Positions 51,589 to 60,881 of a stretch of 64,000 nt of DNA are shown piece by piece (position 1 is the stretch's first letter; each line of letters begins with the position of its first letter). Where the stretch lies: the NCBI GenBank assembly GCA_050184225.1, contig JBFXAN010000002.1:39342-103341 (forward strand), given 5' to 3'. This DNA is from JBFXAN01 sp050184225 (GTDB taxonomy: Bacteria > Chloroflexota > Dehalococcoidia > CAUJGQ01). Under the pieces are notes generated by a model. That model saw only the letters and a list, made by a program, of their open reading frames with translations, had not been told where the DNA came from and searched no databases. Made by a program: the position numbers and the translations under genes.

Positions 51589-53121
51589 GTGTTACGGCCA
51601 ATGGAACGGAGCGCGATCCACCTCCTGCACAAGCGTGGCCAAAGCCAGCGCCAGATCGCCCGCGAGTTGGGCTACAGCCGGGTGACGGTCGCCCGCGTGC
51701 TCATCGAGCCGCCCGACCGCTCACCGAGTCGCCGGCGGCGCCGGTCGATTACTGACCCGTACCGCGCGCAGATCCAGCGGTGGCTGCGGGAGGGCCTCAC
51801 GGCGGCGCGCATGCTGGAGCTTGCGCGGGCGGATCCTGCCCAGCCCTATACTGGCGGCCATTCGGTCTTTCGTGGTGCGGTACAACAGGAGCGGCTGGCA
51901 TAGGCCCACGCGGCGGCCATCGCCGACGTGCCGGTGCGCTTCGAGGGACTACCGGGCGAGTACCTGCAGGTCGACTGGGGCGAGGTGCGTCGCTTTCCCT
52001 TTGCCCAGCAGCGCCCCGTCACCCGCTACTTTCTCGCCTGCCGCCTCAAGCACAGCCGCTGGAGCTTTGTTCGCTTCACGAGCGACATGCGTCAGGAGAC
52101 GCTCTTCCGCGGCTTGGTCGAGTGCTTCTGCGCGTTGGGTTGGGTGCCGTGGGTGCTGGTCTTCGACAACATGAAGACCGTGACCAGCGGCCGCGATACC
52201 CAGCACCAGCCGATCTGGACCCCGGCGCTCCTCCAACTCGCGCACGAATTCGGCTTCCATCCCGAGGCATGCACGCCGGGAGCGGGCAATCAGAAGGGGT
52301 CGGTGGAGTCGCTGGTGAAGTGGGTGAAGGGCAGTTTTCTGAGCGGCCGCCTCTTCACTGACGATGCGGACCTGGCGGTGCAGCAGGCCGATTGGCTGGA
52401 AATGGTCAACACACGACCGTCCAGCGCCACCGGTGTGCCGCCGCTAGAGCGCCTGACCGAGGAGGCAGCGCGTGGCGATCGTCTGCCGCCCACGGCGCAC
52501 GATTACGGCTTTCTGCACCCGGCGCGGGTCCGGGCGGACGCCTCCGTGGCGGTGCTGGGCAACCAGTACTCGGTGCCCGTGCTCCACGTCGGTGCACCGG
52601 TGACGGTGCAGGTCCATCGGGAGCGGATCGCCATCTGGCACGATACCGTCTGCCTGCCAGCGCATACTCGTGCCCCGGATGGCGCCCATCGGCGGGTCGT
52701 CGACCCGGAGCACTTCACGCCGCTCTTTGGCCGCAAGCCGCGGGCGCAGGTGATGCTCTATCGCGCCGCCCTGCTGGAACTCGGCGACGTCGCCACCCGC
52801 TACGTGAGCGAGGTATCACGACGGCAGCGGGCGCGGCTGCGGGAGGAGGTGCTCGCGCTCCACGCGCTCGTGACCGCGCACGGCGTCTCGGCGGTGCTCA
52901 CGGCGATGGCCCAGGCCGAGCAGGTGAATGGCTACAGCGCCGCGTACGTCGCCGCCCTGCTGGCCGCCCCCGCCGACCGAACAGGGTCGCTCGTGACCGC
53001 CCCGCTCCTGGTCCTGCCCGGCGTGCCCCGCCAGGGCGAGGTCGACCGACAGCTGAGCCACTACGAAGCCTACGTCCAGCGCAGTGGCGTCACTCTGCTC
53101 GCCGGGGAGGTGCCGGCATGA
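51589..53121 (+). pseudogene. istA: IS21-family transposase istA with internal TAG
   Basis: The frame begins with a helix-turn-helix (RGQSQRQIARELGYSRVTVA) and reaches TAG at 51901-51903. It continues in the same frame with AHAAAIADVPVRFEGLPGEY, LQVDWGEV and LVFDNMKTV of the DDE domain, NQKGSVESLVKWVKG, and the C-terminal domain to 53121. In the family the interrupted position is usually Gln, so CAG to TAG fits. Full IstA would be about 510 residues and catalyses strand transfer. The stop overlaps the istB start. Confidence 0.82.
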
Positions 53122-53879
53122 GCGGACGCGCGACGACGCTGCTGTCCCACCTCGGTTTCCATGCCGCCGCGGCCGTGCTCCCGGCCTGGCTGGAACGCGC
53201 CGCCCGCGAGGAGGTCAGCTACGAGGATTTGCTGGTCGGGGTCCTGGAAGAAGAGGCGGCCGCCCGCGAGAACGCCGAAACCCACCGCCGGCTGCGGCAG
53301 GCGGGCTTTCCCTTCGCCGCCAGCCTCGAGCAGTTTGACTTCCGCTTCCGGCCGGAACTGAAGCGTCAGGTGGTGCTGCGCTATCTCGACCCGACGTTTG
53401 TGGAGCAGGCGCGCTGCCTGACGCTGATCGGCGCACCGGGCTTGGGCAAGACGATGCTCGCGATCGCCGTCGCCACCAAGCACGTCCAACTGGGGGCGAG
53501 TGCCCGCTTCATCACCGCCCAGAGTCTCGCCAACCAGCTGGGGCGGGCAGCGACGGCGACCGGGCGGCAGCGGCTGCTCCGCCCGCTCTTGCGCTGCGAC
53601 GTGCTCGTGCTCGATGAGCTCGGCTACCTGCCCACCGAGCCGGCCTTCGGGCCGGCCCTCTACGAGATCATCGCCGGGCGCTATGAACAGCGGCCGACGA
53701 TCATCACCTCCAACAAGAGCCTGACCGAGTGGGCAAGCATCGTCCAGGACGTGAGCTTGGCCGCCGCCGTGGTGGACCGCATTCTCCATCACGGCGACGT
53801 CTTCTATCTCAAGGGTCCCTCCTGGCGCGTCAAAGATCGCATGCCGGAGGGCAGCAGCCTCGGGGAGGCACCAGCGTAG
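53118..53879 (+). CDS. istB: IS21-family helper ATPase IstB
   Basis: A 253-residue AAA+ protein: TLIGAPGLGKTMLAIAVATK (Walker A), VLVLDELGYLPTEP (Walker B), then TIITSNKSLTEWASIVQD (sensor region) and VVDRILHHGDVFYLKGPSWR. IstB selects target DNA and stimulates the IstA transposase. The ATG overlaps the istA stop (ATGA). The frame is intact. Confidence 0.92.
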   Translation: MSGRATTLLSHLGFHAAAAVLPAWLERAAREEVSYEDLLVGVLEEEAAARENAETHRRLRQAGFPFAASLEQFDFRFRPELKRQVVLRYLDPTFVEQARCLTLIGAPGLGKTMLAIAVATKHVQLGASARFITAQSLANQLGRAATATGRQRLLRPLLRCDVLVLDELGYLPTEPAFGPALYEIIAGRYEQRPTIITSNKSLTEWASIVQDVSLAAAVVDRILHHGDVFYLKGPSWRVKDRMPEGSSLGEAPA

Positions 53880-53924
53880 TGGATCACTTTTATCCCGGCG
53901 CCTGGCCTACTTGCTCGTCGGCGC

Positions 53925-54824
53925 TCACAACCCAAATCCTTCCATGAGGTTCCAACCGTAGTTGGCGCCGGGCAGAATCCGATTGACCTCCTCCCAGCCG
54001 ACCTCGCCCACATCACCCGCCCACAGGTCGCCGGTGAGCGCATCAAAGCTGAAGCGCCAGGGGTTGCGCAGGCCATAGGCATAGATCTCGGACCGGGCGG
54101 CGGGGACGTCGACGAAGGGATTGTCCGCGGGGATGCGGTAGGCATCGTCGGTGACGTCAAGCCGGAGAATCGCCCCATACAGCGTGCCCAATTCCTGGGC
54201 AAGCCCCAACGCGTCGCCCTCCGACCCGCCATCGCCGAAGCCGGCGTAGAGATAGCGATCCGGTCCAAAGGCGAGCTGGCCGATGTTGTGCGTGCTGGTC
54301 GGTTGTGGTAGCTCAAGGAGGACCACCTCGCTCTGGGGGTTGAGCTGGCCGTCGTGGACCTGGAAGCGGGCGAGGACGCTCCGCCGTGGCGCCCCTGCCG
54401 CATAGGCGAGATAGAGACGCCCGTCATCGCGATAGTCCGGGGAGAAGGCGAGCCCGACCAGACCCTCCTCGAAGTCCGGCTCGGCGATCAGGCGGTCGCC
54501 GATGTCTCCCAGCAGGGTAGGCCGCGCTTCCCCAGACAGCGGCACCCGCCAGATGCGGCCGCCTTGGGTGGGCACCACCGCCACATCCGCCGAGTCAGGG
54601 AGCAGGGTGATGCCGACGGGTCGGTCGAAGCGGCCCTCCGGCACCAGCGGCACGAGGGCGTAGGGCACATCGGTCGTTGTCGCGGCGTACCGGCGCGCCG
54701 GATCGGGGCCGGTCTGCACGCGCTGGAGCAGGACCAGCCCCCCGAACAGGAGCACGCCGACCCCACCAACCAGAGCGATCACCCAGCGTCCTCCCGGTCG
54801 GGCAGCCATCCATCGATAGCCCAT
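53925..54824 (-). pseudogene. PQQ-dependent sugar dehydrogenase-like protein, 3' end lost
   Basis: A 299-residue frame with an N-terminal membrane anchor (WVIALVGGVGVLLFGGLVLL) and a beta-propeller typical of soluble glucose/sorbosone dehydrogenases: GITLLPDSADVAVVPTQGG, EGLVGLAFSPDY, THNIGQLAFGPDRYLYAGFG, YAYGLRNPWRFSFD and ILPGANYGWNLMEG. Family members continue 80 or more residues after NYGWN. Here the frame ends at a stop close to the IS21 right end, so the propeller lacks its last blades. Probably inactivated by the insertion. Confidence 0.78.
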
Positions 54825-55486
54825 CGTGTGCCGTAGCTCCTGCTTTAACCACCCCGCTCACACCAATTCGATCGCCGGAGCCCGCTGCCGGTTCCATTCT
54901 GCCATTCTGCCCATCGCCCCGCCTGTTCCTCGGCGGACAGCCGAGATGGTATTCCAGATACGTTCCGCGCCTCCCCGCTGGATGCGTGGGAGCCAGCCCA
55001 TCGGTGGGTCACCGAACGGTATAGGGCAATCGGACAAAGACCGGCGGTTGTTGAGGAATCTATTGAGGATCACTGCGGACAATTGCGGGCGATGGGCATC
55101 GCTTCGCGATTCTGAGGCTGGCTCCAGAAGCAACAGCCGGTCGGTGCGGTGTTCGATAGGGCGTGCCAGCGCCCCGGGTGAGGCCAGCTATGAAATCCCT
55201 CAGTGTGCAGCGCTTCGTCCCGAGCCTGGTCGGCGCCGGCCAGGCACCGACTGCCCGCTCCGTGCTCCCTCCTGACCGCTGTCCCCCGATCCACTAGTGC
55301 TCGACGGCTGCCGGCGGTGGCCTGCTCCATCGTTGCTAGACCCGACCGACCGGCGGCGTGCCGCGCGATCCCCGCGACCTCCTCTCTCGCGGAGACAGCG
55401 CGGCACCCGTGGTGGCTTGCCATTGTGCGAGATATCGATGTTGCCCCGCCCCGGATCGAGTCCGCTCGGCTGCAAGAGGGCCGACC
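54825..55486. other. 660-base region without supported gene
   Basis: No frame here has both a credible start and sensible protein sequence. Frames on the minus strand are open but rich in Arg, Ser and Pro, typical of shadow frames. It may hold promoters for the divergent sugar dehydrogenase and Gre-like genes, or gene debris. Confidence 0.3.
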
Positions 55487-55957
55487 ATGACGATCCACCA
55501 AAACGCCGCTCGACCCCTCACTGATGCTGCCTATCGCAGGTTGCACGAGGAACTGGACCACCTGCGCCAGGAACAAGAACCCGCCTGCCGTCGTCGCCTG
55601 CTGGAGCTGCGCGGGGCTCTGGGCGAGGAGGTGGACCGCTCCCTCGCCCTCCAGCAGCTGACGCGCCTGCAGCAGCGCATTCGGGACATCGAAGCAATCC
55701 TGGCTACGGAGCCTGACGAACCGCCGCCGCGTCAGCCCGGCCTGATTACGATCGGCAGCCGGGTTGCCGTTCGCGATGCGCGTGGGCGACTGCAACATTT
55801 CGTCCTCGTGAGTCCGTTGGAGGTGAGCGTCATGCGGGGCGGTGTCTCGACCGCATCCCCCGTCGGAGCCGCGCTGCTGGGCCGTCGCGTTGGTGATGCG
55901 GTCCGGATCGACGTGCCGGCCGGGGTCCGCGTCTTGACCGTGCTCAGCGTGGAGTAG
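55487..55957 (+). CDS. GreA/GreB-family transcript cleavage factor-like protein
   Basis: A 156-residue protein. The N-terminal helical hairpin (YRRLHEELDHLRQEQEPACR, ALQQLTRLQQRIRDIEAILA) corresponds to the Gre coiled coil. The C-terminal domain (ITIGSRVAVRDARGRLQHFV, SPVGAALLGRRVGDAVRIDV) is the FKBP-like Gre domain. The acidic tip residues (DxxE between helices) of true GreA are not obvious, so it may be a Gre-like competitor of RNA polymerase's secondary channel rather than a cleavage factor. Start ATG 55487. Confidence 0.8.
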   Translation: MTIHQNAARPLTDAAYRRLHEELDHLRQEQEPACRRRLLELRGALGEEVDRSLALQQLTRLQQRIRDIEAILATEPDEPPPRQPGLITIGSRVAVRDARGRLQHFVLVSPLEVSVMRGGVSTASPVGAALLGRRVGDAVRIDVPAGVRVLTVLSVE

Positions 55958-56188
55958 CGATGGACGAGTGCTGCCTCGGTCGCAGCGTTGGACGGCACTG
56001 CCGGGTATGCGGGAGCGCGACACGGAACGTCCGCTGGTATTGCTCGGGCGCGTGTCGGGCGCAAGGTTACCGCTTCATTTGGTGGTACTGGTGGCAGCTG
56101 GTCGGGACCGACCAGCTGGAGACAGCATAGCGGCCACGTGCAACGCGGAAATGAGCAGGATGCGCACGCGCGCGCAGGAAGGCGGGAC

Positions 56189-56629
56189 ATGGTGCATGCA
56201 ACGATGCCATGCGTGATTTTCGATGATCAGGGTGCGGTGCTCAGTGCGGGAAGCTATGCCGAGGGGGGCGCGGTCGTAGCAGGCGCACCGCTCAAGGTGA
56301 GCATCGACGACCCACAGTCGCTGATCGAGCAGCGGTTGGCCGCGCCGGAGCGACCCCTCCTCCTCCTGCTGGCGGAAGGGCTGCTGGTGGCCGGACACGT
56401 GCAGTCTATGTCCTTCCGACCGACCGATGGTGGCCGCTGCGTCCTGTGGGTGGCGGAGTGCCGGCCGGCGTCACGGTTCTCCCCGCTGCGCCACACGACA
56501 TGCGCACCGGCTACGGTCCAAACGGGCAGGGATTCGAGTCGTACCAGGGCACCGCTGCGGCACACGAGCGACCAGTCCGCGCATAACGCGCACGATGCCG
56601 GTTGGGAGGAGGAGCACGACCATGCGTGA
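56189..56629 (+). CDS. hypothetical protein, 146 aa
   Basis: Begins MVHATMPCVIFDDQGAVLSA with GGCGGG upstream; a start at 56204 (MPCVIF) is also possible. The first 85 residues look folded (LLLLLAEGLLVAGHVQSMSF, GGRCVLWVAE); the rest is basic and low in complexity. The stop overlaps the start of the Vms1-like gene by eight bases. No family recognised. Confidence 0.45.
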   Translation: MVHATMPCVIFDDQGAVLSAGSYAEGGAVVAGAPLKVSIDDPQSLIEQRLAAPERPLLLLLAEGLLVAGHVQSMSFRPTDGGRCVLWVAECRPASRFSPLRHTTCAPATVQTGRDSSRTRAPLRHTSDQSAHNAHDAGWEEEHDHA

Positions 56630-57698
56630 GCTGCTGCGCCGGTTGGCGGAACGAGAACCGACCGACCTGCCGATCCTCAGCATCTACCTCGACATGCGAT
56701 CCGAGGCAACCGGTGAAGCGCCGGGGCGGCGGTCGGGCGAAATCGTCCTGAAGGACCGCCTGCATGAGCTTGAGCGGATACTTCTCCCTCGAGGGCAGGG
56801 CCTCGATTCCGTCCGGGCTGACGCCCAGCGAATCGAGCGATACCTGGCGGAGACATATGCGCCTGGGGTAGCGGGCCTCGCCATCTTCGCCTGTGCTGCG
56901 CAGCAACTGTTCGAGACGGTCGAGGTGGGCGTGCCGTTTGAGAACCAAACCTCGGTCGGACCCGTACCGGACCTCTTTCAGCTCGCGCGCCCGCTCGATG
57001 AGCAGGAGACGGCCGTCGTCGCCCTGGTCGATTCGAATACCGTTCGCCTGTTCGTGTCGCGGACCGGGGTGCTGGAGGAGCGGGATGGACCGGACGAGGA
57101 GTCGGTCAGCTTCCAGAAGCGCGCGATGGGTGGCTGGTCCCAGGCTCGCTACCGGCGCCACATCGACCAGCACCGCACCGACTTCGTCAGCGGGGCGGCC
57201 GTGGCCATCGAGCACTTGATGGCGCAGGAGAGCGCCGTGCGGCTGATTCTGGCGGGTGACGAGGTAGCGCTCACGCCCCTGCGCGATGCCCTCGCCCCGG
57301 CGACGGCGGCGTTGGCCACGGCGGTGCTGCGGCTCGATATCCGTACACCGCCGGACGAGGTGGAACGCGACGTCGCGCCGGTGCTTGCCCAGGCGGAGGC
57401 GGATGATGCGCACACCGCCGCCGACCGGCTGATCGATGCGGTGCGGGGCGATGGTCTTGGTGTGGTGGGGCTCGAGCGCACGCGCGCCGCCTTGATGCAG
57501 GGCCAAGTCGATGTGTTGCTCCTCGACCCAGCGGCGCCGATCGATGAGTGCATCCGCAACGACCTGGTGCGGATGACAACCGTGACCGACGCCACCATCG
57601 AGGTAGTCGACGGTCACGCGGACCTGCGGCATCTCGGTGGTGTGGGCGCTTTCCTGCGCTATCGCAGCACCGACCGCGACCAGGTGGTTGCTCGATAG
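56622..57698 (+). CDS. Vms1/Ankzf1-type peptidyl-tRNA hydrolase-like protein (eRF1 fold)
   Basis: A 358-residue protein. The block KRAMGGWSQARYRRHIDQHR is the GxxQ loop region of Vms1/Ankzf1-type release factors, which free nascent chains from tRNA on stalled ribosomes. It is flanked by TAVVALVDSNTVRLFVSRTG and RLILAGDEVALTPLRDALAP, as in bacterial eRF1-like proteins of this group. The C-terminal domain (GLGVVGLERTRAALMQGQVD) resembles eRF1 domain 3. GGAGGAGG precedes ATG 56622. In bacteria the role may be ribosome rescue; not shown. Confidence 0.75.
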   Translation: MRELLRRLAEREPTDLPILSIYLDMRSEATGEAPGRRSGEIVLKDRLHELERILLPRGQGLDSVRADAQRIERYLAETYAPGVAGLAIFACAAQQLFETVEVGVPFENQTSVGPVPDLFQLARPLDEQETAVVALVDSNTVRLFVSRTGVLEERDGPDEESVSFQKRAMGGWSQARYRRHIDQHRTDFVSGAAVAIEHLMAQESAVRLILAGDEVALTPLRDALAPATAALATAVLRLDIRTPPDEVERDVAPVLAQAEADDAHTAADRLIDAVRGDGLGVVGLERTRAALMQGQVDVLLLDPAAPIDECIRNDLVRMTTVTDATIEVVDGHADLRHLGGVGAFLRYRSTDRDQVVAR

Positions 57699-57831
57699 GG
57701 AGAGCCGTTTGGACTGACGTTCGCCCGCCAACGTGGCATCGGCGCAATGGGTAATGCAGGGATAGCGCGGCCATCCGGTAGACTAGGATGACATTCGAAC
57801 GGCCTATGCGGCGCGGCGTATCCCGCGATTT

Positions 57832-57864
57832 GGAGGAGTCTGCACCCGCGGCCTCCTCTTTTTC
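57832..57864 (+). terminator. intrinsic terminator upstream of nhaA
   Basis: GGAGGAG ... CTCCTC stem across a GC-rich loop followed by TTTTT. It follows the Vms1-like gene by about 130 bases and lies 45 bases before the nhaA start. It could end the upstream transcript or act as an attenuator for nhaA. Confidence 0.6.
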
Positions 57865-57908
57865 GTGTGATGCGAGGCTGCGTGCTCCCACCCGCCGGAG
57901 ATGACCCG

Positions 57909-59303
57909 ATGCACCGATCGACAGAGCAGCGTGATCGCCCGACCGCGACCGAGACCGACCATCTCCGCGACGTGACGGGCACGCTCTGGCAGCCACCAAT
58001 CGGCGTCGTGTTGCGCCCCTTCCGCGCCTTCGCCCAGCTCTCGGCCGCCGGCGGTATCCTCCTTGGGCTCTGCACCGTCATCGCCCTCCTCTGGGCCAAC
58101 TCCCCCTGGAGCGACAGCTACACCCGCCTCTGGGCGACGTATGTCACCGTCGGCGGCGGCCAACTCGTGCTGCGCGAAACGCTGCTGCACTGGATCAACG
58201 ATGGCCTGATGGCGGTCTTCTTCTTCGTGGTGGGGCTGGAGATCAAACGCGAGATACTGATCGGTGAGCTCGCCTCCCCGCGCCGAGCAGCACTACCCAT
58301 CGCCGCGGCGGTCGGTGGCATGGTCGTCCCCGCCCTGCTGTACGTCTCCCTCAATCGATCGGGTGACGCCGCCGCCGGCTGGGGGATTCCGATGGCGACC
58401 GACATCGCCTTCGCCCTCGGTGTGCTCGCCCTGCTCGGCTCGCGCGTGCCCACCGCGCTCAAGGTCTTCCTCACCGCGCTGGCGATCGTCGACGATCTCG
58501 GCGCCGTACTCGTGATCGCCCTCTTCTACACCGATGCGATCAATCTGCCGGCACTGAGTTGGGGCGTGGCCGGCCTCGGTCTGCTCGTCCTCGCCAACCG
58601 GCTCGGCGTCCGCCGGTCGCTGGTCTATGCCCTCTTGGGGACGGTGGTCTGGGTAGCGTTTCTGCGGTCAGGGGTCCACGCCACGATCGCCGGCATCCTC
58701 GTCGCCCTCACGATTCCGGCCCGTGCCGTGATCGACGCCGACGCCTTCGTTGCTCGCGGCCGCGCCATGCTCACCGTTTTCGACCAGGCGAGCCGGCACG
58801 GGCGGCGGGCGGGCACCAACGAGGCGCAACACTCGGCCTTGCAGGCCCTGGAGGATGCCGTCGACCACGTCGAAGCGCCGATGCAACGGATGGAGCATGC
58901 CCTCCATCCCTGGGTTGCCTTCGCGATTCTGCCGCTCTTTGCCTTGGCGAACGCGGGCGTCGACCTCTCCGGTGACCTCGGCGGGATGTTCCGTGAGTCG
59001 GTCACACTTGGGTTGCTGCTCGGCCTGCTGCTGGGTAAGCCGCTCGGTATCACGCTGGCCGCCTGGCTGGCGGTGCGCACGGGGCTGGCGGCGATGCCGG
59101 CCGGGGTGAGCTGGCGCCAGGTCCGCGGCGTCGGCTGGCTGGGGGGCATCGGCTTCACGATGGCGCTGTTCATCGCCAGTCTTGCCTTCGGGGACAGCGC
59201 CGAGCTGGCGATGGCCAAGCTCGGCATCTTCAGTGCCTCCGTGCTCGCCGGCCTCATCGGCTGGGTGCTGCTGCGGACTGAGCAGGGACGGGATGGAGCA
59301 TGA
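57909..59303 (+). CDS. nhaA: Na+/H+ antiporter NhaA
   Basis: A 464-residue membrane antiporter with about 12 helices. Family marks: FFFVVGLEIKREILIGEL, AAAVGGMVVPALLY, GIPMATDIAFALGVLALLG, and LTALAIVDDLGAVLVIALFY with the ion-binding Asp pair. AFAILPLFALANAGVDLSGD and the GIGFTMALFIASLAF helix follow. A hydrophilic loop around DQASRHGRRAGTNEAQ fits the longer NhaA form. It exports Na+ in exchange for H+. Start ATG 57909 (GGAGATG upstream); a GTG at 57867 would overlap the terminator. Its stop overlaps the next gene. Confidence 0.93.
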   Translation: MHRSTEQRDRPTATETDHLRDVTGTLWQPPIGVVLRPFRAFAQLSAAGGILLGLCTVIALLWANSPWSDSYTRLWATYVTVGGGQLVLRETLLHWINDGLMAVFFFVVGLEIKREILIGELASPRRAALPIAAAVGGMVVPALLYVSLNRSGDAAAGWGIPMATDIAFALGVLALLGSRVPTALKVFLTALAIVDDLGAVLVIALFYTDAINLPALSWGVAGLGLLVLANRLGVRRSLVYALLGTVVWVAFLRSGVHATIAGILVALTIPARAVIDADAFVARGRAMLTVFDQASRHGRRAGTNEAQHSALQALEDAVDHVEAPMQRMEHALHPWVAFAILPLFALANAGVDLSGDLGGMFRESVTLGLLLGLLLGKPLGITLAAWLAVRTGLAAMPAGVSWRQVRGVGWLGGIGFTMALFIASLAFGDSAELAMAKLGIFSASVLAGLIGWVLLRTEQGRDGA

Positions 59304-59563
59304 CGATCGGAGCGAACCAGTCGCAGCAACCATGGCGCACGATTGGGACCCGCCTGCGGGCGGCGCGGGAGGCGGGGCACCTGCGGCAGGTCGAGCTGGC
59401 GCTGCGGCTGGGGGTGCATCGGTCGATGATCTCCCAGTACGAACGGGGCCAGGTGCGGCCCAGCCGGGGACGGCTCGCCCAGTACGCCATCCTGCTGCGA
59501 CTCGACCCGACGGAATTGCAGCTGCTGGCGGGGTACACGCCGCCGCGTGGGTTTGGTCGATGA
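59300..59563 (+). CDS. Xre-type helix-turn-helix regulator, 87 aa
   Basis: A small DNA-binding protein: RTIGTRLRAAREAGHLRQVE, LALRLGVHRSMISQYERGQV and RPSRGRLAQYAILLRLDPTE form the classic five-helix Xre/HTH_3 fold. The ATG overlaps the nhaA stop, so it is made with the antiporter and may regulate it. No effector domain. Confidence 0.85.
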   Translation: MTIGANQSQQPWRTIGTRLRAAREAGHLRQVELALRLGVHRSMISQYERGQVRPSRGRLAQYAILLRLDPTELQLLAGYTPPRGFGR

Positions 59564-59659
59564 ACCCCTTGATGTACTCGGGACTGATTCCGGCGCCACG
59601 GGCGCGATAATACTGCGGCGCCAGAACAGGACCACGATGCCGGCGGAGGAGGGTGTGGC

Positions 59660-60151
59660 GTGTGCGACAACGGAACGCGAGCTGACGTCTATCGGGAGCA
59701 GGTGGCATGGTCGCGCGGTGCGCTGCTGGTGTTCTTTAGCCCGGTCCTGCTCGTGCTCGGCCTCGTCCTGCTGCCTCCGGGCGGTGGACGGGTGGGGTTC
59801 CTAGTCGTCGGGGTGATTGCGGGCTTCTTCCTCCTCGTCGCGACCGCCGTCGGCGTGCTGACCATCACGATCGACGACCAGCAGCTGACGGTGGGCTTTC
59901 CGGTGTATCGTCGGCGCGTGCCGCTGGCGGAGATCGTCGCCTGCCGGCCAATCCGCTATCGCTGGTGGACGTACGGCGGCTACGGCATCCGCCGGGGGCG
60001 GGGCGGGCTGATGCTCAACGTCGGCGGGGATGGCGGCCGCGCCGTTGAGCTAACCCGCCGCGGCGGCGGGGTGCTGCGGTTCTCCGCGCGGGACCCCGCC
60101 ACCGTCTGCGCCGCCATTCAGGCGCGCCGACCCGACAGTGCGTCGGTCTAA
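59660..60151 (+). CDS. membrane protein with two helices and PH-like tail, 163 aa
   Basis: GTG start with GGAGGAGG upstream. Two hydrophobic helices (ALLVFFSPVLLVLGLVLLP and LVVGVIAGFFLLVATAVGVL) are followed by a small beta-rich domain: TITIDDQQLTVGFPVYRRRV, PLAEIVACRPIRYRWW, GIRRGRGGLMLNVGGD. That plan matches bacterial membrane-anchored PH (DUF304-like) proteins. Function unknown. Confidence 0.65.
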   Translation: MCDNGTRADVYREQVAWSRGALLVFFSPVLLVLGLVLLPPGGGRVGFLVVGVIAGFFLLVATAVGVLTITIDDQQLTVGFPVYRRRVPLAEIVACRPIRYRWWTYGGYGIRRGRGGLMLNVGGDGGRAVELTRRGGGVLRFSARDPATVCAAIQARRPDSASV

Positions 60152-60351
60152 GGAGCCGGGGCCGGTGAAAGGCGGGGTACGACCGCCGCTGGTGGGTCGG
60201 GACCGCCTGGTTCACAGGCAGCACCCGGGCATCCGCTGCCACCCGGTTGCGAGTCGCGCACAGGAGCGTGTGCGCCGGTGCTCAGGCGCCTGTGGCACGC
60301 GTGACGGGAAGTTCGGCTGGTGATCTGGCAGGATCGGGACGGAGGTGGCCG

Positions 60352-60540
60352 ATGTCAGGGAAGAAGACGGGCACGTTTCTTGGACTGCCCTACGATTGGC
60401 ATCGGCCGACCTGGGCACGGATCAACGCGAGTGTCTGGAACAAACAGGACCGGCGCATCCTGCCGCCGAAGGTGTATGGCTGGGGGTTGGGGATCAACCG
60501 GTATGCGCTGCTCCGGCGCGTCGGTGTGGTTCGGCGGTAG
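60352..60540 (+). CDS. DUF5808 small protein, 62 aa
   Basis: MSGKKTGTFLGLPYDWHRPT, WARINASVWNKQDRRILPPK and VYGWGLGINRYALL match the DUF5808 motif (FLGxPYDWRxPT ... KxxGWGxxxN), found at the ends of membrane proteins and as small stand-alone proteins. GGAGGTGGCCG precedes the ATG. No function known. Confidence 0.75.
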   Translation: MSGKKTGTFLGLPYDWHRPTWARINASVWNKQDRRILPPKVYGWGLGINRYALLRRVGVVRR

Positions 60541-60565
60541 GCAGGCACCGGCCGGCCGAGCTACT

Positions 60566-60751
60566 CTACTGGTTGGGCGGCCGATTGGGATCGGCCCGCC
60601 GTCGGCGCCAGAGGACGATGGCCAATAGTAGCGCGATGATGGCAACCGTGATCCAGTTCTCGCGGCCGCCGCCGGTGATCGCCTCGAGCAGGTTGAAGAC
60701 CAGGAGGACGGCCAGAAGAAACGGCACCATCCGCTGCCAGGCTGCGAGCAT
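60566..60751 (-). CDS. small membrane protein, 61 aa
   Basis: MLAAWQRMVPFLLAVLLVFN, a short loop GGGRENW, then ITVAIIALLLAIVLWRRRRA. Two helices with a basic C-terminus. GGGAGGGGG lies just before the ATG at 60751. It follows the TerB-like gene in the same direction. No family recognised. Confidence 0.6.
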   Translation of the reverse strand: MLAAWQRMVPFLLAVLLVFNLLEAITGGGRENWITVAIIALLLAIVLWRRRRADPNRPPNQ

Positions 60752-60881
60752 GACCCCCTCCCACGCGGCCCTTCCACACCACGACGAGCGTGGCGATCGC
60801 CGTCTGCTGAGTGGCCTCCACGGCCACGCTGGCGGCCCGCTGGACGGCATACGCGCGGCGGCGCGGCGGCCGCAGGCATGA

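Larger units (their letters stand above)
51503..53914 (+). mobile_element. IS21-family insertion sequence
   Basis: About 2.4 kb with istA and istB genes bounded by imperfect inverted ends. The left end (51503-51540) contains AAGTAGGCC then GCCGAAATAAAAGTAGGCCAC. The right end read inward on the minus strand (53914-53879) contains AAGTAGGCC then GCCGGGATAAAAGTGATCCAC. Left of it lies an IS481 remnant; right of it a sugar dehydrogenase gene without its 3' end. Exact borders and the target duplication were not determined. istA carries a stop codon, so this copy may be immobile. Confidence 0.82.
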
